Assembly: GCA_030062745.1 (NCBI GenBank)
Contig: CP099846.1
Span: 29,223,201 to 29,287,200 of the forward strand
DNA from: Capitulum mitella
Taxonomy: Eukaryota > Arthropoda > Thecostraca > Pollicipedomorpha > Pollicipedidae
Length of the DNA: 64,000 nucleotides
Direction of reading: 5' to 3'
Shown here: positions 57,774 through 64,000 of the stretch, one piece after another
Layout of the letters: each line of letters opens with the position of its first letter
Position numbering within the stretch: position 1 is the first letter of the stretch
Notes under the pieces: generated by a model
Database searches by the model: none
What the model saw: the letters and a program-made list of their open reading frames with translations, nothing else
What the model was told of the DNA's origin: nothing
Position numbers and translations under genes: made by a program

Positions 57774-58120
57774 TACCGCGTCGGACGTGCATGTTCTGTA
57801 TGGGGACGCCAAGTGTCGTATAAGGGGGCGCCAGGTCTGTATAAGGGGCGTCAAATGCATGAGGGGTGCCTGGTCTGTACGGGACACCTCGCTCGCCGAG
57901 GGCGCCAAGCCACCGAGGGGCACCTGATCTGTACGGAGGGATGGGCCTGACCTGTAAGGGGCGCCTGCATCTTCGACGTGTCTGGTCTGTGAAGGGAGCC
58001 GAATTCCTCACAGGTGTCTCATCCGTACAAGGAGAGGGGCAGCCTGGCCTGTATGAGGCGCTGAGCATGTGAGGGTTACCTGACCTGTATGAGAGCGATT
58101 CATTTTGTAAGGGACGCCGT
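57774..58120. repeat. Degenerate minisatellite, unit about 18-20 bp
   Basis: Units approximate GGGGCGCCTGGTCTGTAAGA, for example ggggcgccaggtctgtataa, ggggtgcctggtctgtacgg, ggggcacctgatctgtacgg and ggttacctgacctgtatgag. Frames across it (57685-58068 - and 57705-57950 +) are repeat-derived. Confidence 0.7.
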
Positions 58121-59700
58121 GAAGTGGTTGTTCAGTGCATGATGAGGGGATGTCTGGGGGCTCATGATTGCTCAGGAGGTCAAAAAAAACCTCCAACAGA
58201 AAAAGAATAAAAAGGAGGAAAAAATCCCCTGTCTCTTTGGGATCGAGTTTAAGAGACATTTTTATTTTCCTTCGAAGTCCATTTTTCTGTGGCATAAGGG
58301 GTGCGTCTGCACCAAGGGGTGAAAAGTGAGGACATGTCTCCCGTCCCCCCTTATTATTAAAACCATGACCACTGCAAACGCGCTCACAGCAGACAGGAAG
58401 GAACACATATGATTTTGAGATTAATAAGTGTTTTAGACTTAAATTCTATTTACTTTACCGGCGAAAAATGTCAGCGGACTTAAAGTTAGCGGAATTAAAT
58501 ATGGCGGAGGCTGACTGGTCCGCTAGCGGTTTTCAAAGTACTGGGAAACCTAATCCGCTAACGAAGAAGTTAGCTTTGCTAATGAGCGGTACGCGGATCA
58601 GCGGAACCATTCCCGCTTCTGCCCGCAAACACGAAATTATTGATACTCCCATGATCTTTCATTCCACTGAAGAACCACAAACGCACAAAAGCGGCTACCG
58701 AATATAACTGTTGCCATAATTCCCCTAGGCCTTTAGTACGACCCATCTCAGCTTTCCAAAGCTTCACACCAAACTTCCTCATCTAAAGACGATGGAAATC
58801 GTGCAGATGCAAGTCATTAACACTTGTTTTAGTTTTCCAAGCCGTGATCATGCAAAATCCATGTTTATTTTTTAGTTCTGAATCGTGTTCATTTATAATA
58901 TGCTTCGAGGAATTTACGTACAGTTTCTGGACTGCTGTTCATTTTAACACGCTAACGCCGACTCGTAACCCCATTGCTCTTCTAATGCACACAGCTGCTT
59001 TCGCACTCCGTTCCTTTGCCAATGGGGTCGGGGGGTTCTCTGTCAGTTCGTCATCCTCATTGACGAGGGCTTGCCAATTTCAGTCAAACATTGTGGGCTT
59101 TTTATGTCACAAGAACACTCCTCGTGCGCATTGATCTTGCTGTCCCCACCATGCGCACCACTCCAGCAGAACGACTAGCGCCAGTCCGCGAATCACTGAC
59201 GCGACACTTTCGCGTTCCATTGAATCTCGTCACGTCCGACTATCCCGCGACCTTGCCCGACTTTGCACCGGTCCGTTACAGGATTCCCGCACGTCGTCCG
59301 CAGGAAGATAGCCTGGTCTCCGAATAGGCCTGCTGGCGGGGCCAGCGCCTGCCGCGACAGAGTGAAAACACTTGGCGTGTAATCACGTAATAACTGGCTC
59401 GAACGTTGCGTTTATGGAGGCGACAGCTCTTCGGAGTGATATGTAGGACTTCTGTGGAGATGGTGAGACAAAAACGATTTTTGTCCAGTTTCATTTCCAT
59501 GCACCGCCCTGGAGTTCATGTTAGATGTTGTCCAAAGTTGGGGGCGGTCCCCCCCCCCACGTTCCTATGCCGCTGAGTGAGATGGACGGGCTGGAGTCAG
59601 GTTCCGAATGCATGGGAACATCGCCGTTGCCATGGTGTGCGTGACGTCACTCGCACCTGGAGCGTGCACACGTGTGCGCCCGCATTGAGTGCGTGCGCGG

Positions 59701-59702
<2 letters not shown>
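58121..59702. other. No recognisable gene
   Basis: AT-rich with short frames. A short stretch rich in GCGGA/AGCGG/TTAGCGG words (58468-58630) is visible but has no regular period. Confidence 0.4.

Positions 59703-59740
<38 letters not shown>
59703..59740. repeat. (GT)n microsatellite
   Basis: About 19 GT units directly abutting the left inverted flank of the next Penelope remnant. Confidence 0.95.
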
Positions 59741-59741
<1 letters not shown>

Positions 59742-60830
59742 TGATTAAAAAGCAGGGCGCATTGAAATTTCACAGGCTTCTTGAAGATAATTGCATCAAA
59801 ACTGTGCATTCGTTCCTTGTTTCAACTTTTCAACACTTCAGAATATACATGCTCTCATTATCAAGAAATGGAATATAATGTTCGGCTATCCAGTATCGAG
59901 TATCGATTAATTTACAACCAAAACACGAAAATTTGAAACGAACCAACGTAGTCTACAAATATTCATGCCCTGAGGAAGACTGCAGACTTCTCAAGGAAGA
60001 CTTCGTTGGTGTAACAACAACCACTTTATCACGTCATTTAGCGATGCACCCATGGCTGGCGATCCCGGGGAAGTTGGGGGGGGGGGGGTCAGGACTCTCC
60101 CCAATATTCAGTGATTTTAACATTAGGCCTATGGCAATGACTGGAGAGAAACCGTTTGAAATCTTGTGTAAACTCCCCGAAAATTTTCGGAAATCAACAG
60201 CCATGTACGCACCTTGCAGACGGAGCCCCAGAAATGCATATGTTAGACAAACACTAACATAGCATGACTAGGCAGGATATGACACAAAATACTGACATCA
60301 TCAGTTCTACCGCGGGCAAAGGAAAACTTCAAATTTTAGAGGCACTAACCATACAAAAAACTTACCAGTCTTAAAGAGGCAAACTTCCACTTGTGTAACA
60401 TTTCAGTTATTTAGGCAGTGAAGGGTGGTGTCCTTGTGTTGTGTGAAACCTGTACAATGTTTTAAGCGGTGTCATCGTCATTCGGAATTAGCAATACCGG
60501 AAGTGCCTTAACAGGTCATGGTAACCATGGCAATTTTGCCAGTCAGACTATGAAACTGTTTTATGTATGTCGATACTCGATAGCCGAACAGTGTATTGTA
60601 CTTCTTCATAATGGAAAATGTATGTTCCGAAACGCTGGAAAGTTGAAATAACAAACGACTGCGGAGTTTTGCTACGGTTATCTTTCCATTGTCCAATGAG
60701 ACAAAACGAACATTATGACTTATCGAACAAAACATTAAGAAGCTTGTGAAATGTCAATACGCCTTGATGTTTAATCAAACGTGTATAAACGAGAACCTCT
60801 TGCCTAAGCATACCAATATATATATACGTA
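59740..60830 (+). mobile_element. Second Penelope-like remnant with inverted flanks
   Basis: Left flank 59740-59910 and right flank about 60563-60785 are inverted copies (TTCGGCTATCCAGTATCGAG on the left pairs with CTCGATAGCCGAA on the right; AGGCTTCTTGAA pairs with TTAAGAAGCTTG). Between them are two pieces of the endonuclease. A third flank-like fragment lies at 61660-61745. No reverse transcriptase remains. Confidence 0.65.
59933..60375 (+). pseudogene. Penelope-like GIY-YIG endonuclease in two pieces
   Basis: The N-terminal piece TNVVYKYSCPEEDCRL, DFVGVTTTTLSRHLAMH (59933-60050) matches NVVYxxxCPxxDCxxxYxGxTxxxLxxRLxxH. The C-terminal piece NTDIISSTAGKGKLQILEAL, TIQKTYQS (about 60280-60357) matches the Glu-bearing LxILEALxIxxxxP block. 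Between them, about 230 bases (60050-60280) with a 13-base G-run replace the expected short link, either an insertion or an intron-like segment. The catalytic Arg of the first block is lost (Ser-Arg-His remains near it). Confidence 0.65.
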
Positions 60831-60879
60831 ACATACAAGAACGGGGGCAAAAAAATTGTGACCCACCACCGCACAATCA

Positions 60880-61471
60880 GTCCCTCAGATATTTGTACAA
60901 GTATTCCACATCTGGACCACATTTGGACATGTGGCTCAACCACGTGTCCAAATGTGGTTCAGTCATATTTGGTTCATGTGGTTGGACGGCCATCAACAGT
61001 CCAGGACTGTTGATCGTTATTTCAGGAAGAAAATATTGCCCTCGTATATTCAGTTTGTTGAAATCAAGGACACAGCTCCTACACTGTAGGAACTATTACT
61101 ACAAAACTACACTGTAGCATAGGGGTCGACAGGTCTTGAAAACCTGTCAGGTCCTATGTAAGATGGCGCCTGAGCTCACACGGCGAAGAAGAAGAAGTCT
61201 TTCACACCTGAAGGTTCTGAAAGACTTCGAAAGAAAGATTTAGACTGACTGGCCCGATAGTTGGCCAGATCTGAATATTGCAGAGCACTTGTTGGCTGGT
61301 CTGCAGGATGCAGTCTTCCAGACCTTCAAGCAGCCTCGCCCTCGAAAGAGGGAACATCTGATCGCCCTCTCCCGTGTTGGGAACGATTGGGACAGCTTGA
61401 CCAGGAAATACATCAAGAACTTTGTGGAAAGGTTTTCTTCTCAAGTAAAAGAGTGCTTGCGGAATGAATGA
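60880..61471 (+). pseudogene. Tc1/mariner transposase remnant
   Basis: The first part (about 60916-61090) reads HVSKCGSVIFGSCGW, SPGLLIVISGRKYCPRIFSL, matching the SVMVWGCF...GPLxxIxGxMNxxxYxxIL region around the second catalytic Asp. About 120 unrelated bases follow, then DWPDSWPDLNIAEHLLAGLQ (61234 on), matching DWPxxSPDLNPIEHxWxxL with the third catalytic acid (E), and TRKYIKNFVERFSSQVKECL to the stop at 61471. No terminal inverted repeats were found; truncated and dead. Confidence 0.75.
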
Positions 61472-61578
61472 ATCAAGGAGCACCACGTGCTAACAGCATT
61501 CATGGTCTGCTGACAATAAACATGTAATTCATGGAAATATGCTTTTACTTGACTTTCCTACATCAAAAGAGTCACGAG

Positions 61579-61612
61579 TACACACACACACACATATATA
61601 TATATATCTACA

Positions 61613-61664
<52 letters not shown>

Positions 61665-61745
61665 TGGATTTTCGCAGGATATTTTCAGGTATACATGCAT
61701 GACTGAATGTCAGGGCATATCGATGTTGTAGGCGTTTGGCGGAAT
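61579..61745. repeat. (CA)n/(TA)n with Penelope-type flank fragment
   Basis: Two TA runs separated by CTACATGTGCA, ending at 61662. The adjoining 61663-61745 resembles, inverted, the right flank of the Penelope remnant at 60746-60830: conceptually YALTFSHACIPENILRKSTN versus YALMFNQTCINENLLPKHTN. The same sequence beside (GT)n at 59740 suggests the family ends in or next to a dinucleotide run. Confidence 0.65.
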
Positions 61746-61890
61746 CCGGCATTTAGGAGAAAACCAGGCGTTCAATGTAATGCCAGCGTTTCATGTCAAC
61801 ATCGTAACATTACCATTGCTACGCTTTATGATTGAGATTTTATGCGTTTCTTGAAACGTTCGAAGTTTCTCGGGAACAGAGCGTAAATAG

Positions 61891-61916
61891 TAATAATAAT
61901 AATAATAATAAATAAA
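61891..61916. repeat. (TAA)n microsatellite
   Basis: Seven to eight TAA units followed by TAAATAAA. Confidence 0.9.
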
Positions 61917-63933
61917 GTCCGCAACTGAAGACTATTACTCAATTTGTCTAGGCAATACAAGAAAAGTCCGGTTGACATTTGGCAAATACCGTTATGAATG
62001 ATAAGAGCAACGGGAGTGGCGTATTAAGGGGGTGGGCATTGAGTCATGAAGGTATGATGATTCGGTCAACGGATAACAATGCTTTCATTGGAAAACGGAT
62101 GCCCCGATATCAGTCGGCTGAACTGGCCATGGTGTGCCGCCCTTCCCCCTGAACGTCTTTCTACAGGGGTATTAACCCTATCAAACAGGCGCCGAGTCGT
62201 CTGCCCGCAGACCGCCGGCCGCCGGCCGGCCCTGGAATATCACAGTCGTCCTGCCGGAACCCCACCATCACGCCTAGTTCATGCTGCATTACCAAGCGAT
62301 AGCGCTTCCTTCGGGTGTCTCATAGGTGAACTCAAGAGTTTTCGGGGCGTGCTTGAGCTAGAATGAAAAATTGCTTTGCAATGATGGATACCACGGTAAA
62401 GTGGGCATTAAATGGGTTCTAGTTTGCCACCAGGCTGTCGCCTCGAACAAGTTTCAGCACGGTAAGCCCCGCTGAAACTGGAATTTGTGAGCGTGTCCTG
62501 CATTTCTTTGAATTCGAGGGAAAAGGACACACAGCTGCGTGACCGGTTCACATCGGCTCTGGTTCGTAAAGTTTGTGTATGTGTCTGTACATGTGTGGCA
62601 CCGCGTCAGTGTCTGCCCGCGAGGTTCTCCCATGCAACAAAGACTGAATCCAGCGAAGTGGTGTTTGTTCTTCGTATACTTGTGGACGTGCATACAGAGA
62701 TGTTAACTGGAGGAAACCTGTAGCGTGGCTATTTCGTAATGATGAGGGGAGGCTCAATGCTAAAAGCAAGGGGCCTCAATATTACTTTTACCATTTTATT
62801 CCAAATTGCCAACATCAAGGAAATTATCCATATCAAATGGCACACAGCTGGATATGAAGCGTGTAGTGTTAAAGAATAAGTACACAGTACTTTGTATGCT
62901 TTAGATCTGTATGTTCCAAACAAAACCGTCGTATCTTTTCTTTCTGTTTTTTTCGACGTTTCGATGCCGCTTTGTTTCGCCTCCGTCGTCGTATCGAACC
63001 CTTACCGCACATGTGATTCCTATCCAGTTTATTACTGTCTCCTTTTGAGTGGGCCCCCAGATGTGAATGCGCTGTACCGATGCGAGGAGCAGGGGGCAGT
63101 GTCGTGCGGGCGTCGGCGTGAGCCACTTCTTTCTAGCTAATGAACATCCAATATAGTCCAGTTTTCTTTAGTGTTTTAATTTCTTCTACGTGACTGGTCC
63201 TCCGGCGTTTAAACTCTTCAGTTTCTGTCACTCCGACATCAACATCTGTATGCTTTATTGTATTAAGTCATCCAATGACAACCATACGGGTGCCCACTTG
63301 AGAGTGATTTACATGTCAGCACACCTTTCTCCTTTCAACGAACCTCTCACTCTCCCCCATCCCCGGCGCGTGCTACGCTCGACCGGCTTCCCGCATCGAA
63401 GACGACCTGCGTCCTGCCAGGCCCCCCCCACAAAACACCGTTACACGTGCCATCCATGGCGGAAGATGGAAACTATCTCAAACGATGGCAATTTTTCACG
63501 TTATTGCAGACAAAAAAATCATAAATTTCGCTCATAACCAAGACCATTGGGAACTCAAGATGAATGGATCCAGATCCGAGGGGCGCACGACGGCCGACTA
63601 AATTTCCAAGGAACCTTGGAGACGACGGCAGTATCAGTTGCGCGCGGTCGCCGGTTGGCCACCCCGTCGGCCAGCCAGGAAACGGCCGGGGCGCGTCGAG
63701 ACGTGACCGGAGGGTGGCGAGCCGATCAGAGCCGAGCCGTGACCGGGCTGAAGAGCCTGACGCCGGAGCATGCGCGGCCCGCTCGCTGCGCCCGTTCTCA
63801 CGTCCTCGCGGGAACGCTGGACCGACTTCAGGTGTCATAAATTGTTATATTGTAGCGTGCAGACTCCATGAGGTCGTAAAAGTTACTTCGTGACTCTGGT
63901 TATACTTCCCGTTGTGTAATTAGCATGCCCCTC
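61917..63933. other. No recognisable gene; CpG-rich patch at about 63560-63840
   Basis: Short frames only. The CpG-rich patch is open in three frames across both strands and has no recognisable domain. It may be a promoter or exon of a gene to the right, but nothing proves it. Confidence 0.4.
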
Positions 63934-64000
63934 CTCCTATACTGCGTCGTCCAAAAAGATTGAAACCTCGTAGGACGAGCCCTCTCGGTTTGCCTACAAT
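63934..64000. mobile_element. Possible mariner-type terminal repeat at the window edge
   Basis: The stretch TATACTGCGTCGTCCAAAAA with GATTGAAACC after it starts at a TA and resembles mariner ends (TA, then ...GTCCCAAAAGT...). The sequence runs off the window, so the partner end and transposase cannot be seen. Confidence 0.25.

Noticed and set aside
62171..62260. TTAACCCTATC at 62174 as another family B end
   Set aside because: Similarity stops after the first ten bases and no matching right end is present.
1..64000. tRNA, rRNA, CRISPR or bacterial operon structure
   Set aside because: No cloverleaf, rRNA core, regularly spaced identical repeats with unique spacers, or closely packed genes were seen.

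Overview
This is animal nuclear DNA, not bacterial. It has no dense ORF packing. The only host coding sequence I can support is three short GC-rich exons with GT/AG borders lying in tens of kilobases of AT-rich, repeat-filled sequence. An internal (CCTAA)n tract (the arthropod telomere motif) and the mix of Penelope-like, piggyBac-like, hAT, Tc1/mariner and RNase H-bearing LINE remnants suggest an arthropod with large introns, perhaps a tick or other chelicerate, or a crustacean. That placement is inference; no marker gene fixes it.

Host genes. (1) A minus-strand exon at 11574-11831 encodes the N-terminal domain of an ARID5-type chromatin protein; the other exons were not found. (2) A minus-strand tetraspanin: the terminal exon 34079-34846 carries the large extracellular loop (CCG motif, long Ala/Gly-rich insert with glycosylation sequons) and TM4. 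An exon at 49060-49418 encodes three hydrophobic segments and ends in a phase-0 donor that fits the phase-0 acceptor of the terminal exon, so the two may be one gene with a 14.2-kb intron. A GC-rich, CRE-containing stretch lies just upstream (49590-49800).

Mobile DNA, left to right: 26-bp and 43-bp satellites (1-500); a Mutator/Foldback-like element with a perfect 9-bp target duplication (14075-14667); LINE C-terminal debris (about 15.7-16.1 kb); a TTAA-bounded 1.2-kb non-autonomous element, family A (20189-21423); a family B fragment (21765-22170); a decayed minus-strand LINE with endonuclease, reverse transcriptase and RNase H (about 26.7-30.4 kb) split at a TTAA by a complete family B element (28971-30189); a degenerate ~20-bp minisatellite (30.5-32.1 kb); a 2.6-kb head-to-head hAT palindrome (37703-40266); another family B copy (40524-41761); an inverted family A copy (49924-51146); a Penelope-like element inside nested inverted repeats (52003-57066); a second minisatellite (57.8-58.1 kb); a second Penelope remnant (59740-60830); a Tc1/mariner pseudogene (about 60.9-61.5 kb); and a possible mariner end at the window edge.

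The main unexplained theme is secondary-structure-rich mobile DNA. Two TTAA-element families carry G-run/C-run palindromes just inside their ends, both Penelope remnants are wrapped in inverted repeats, the larger one uses a perfect 22-bp palindrome beside (TA)n, and the hAT and MULE-like elements are fold-backs. No promoter, tRNA, rRNA or CRISPR was recognised with confidence, and most remaining long ORFs look like chance frames.
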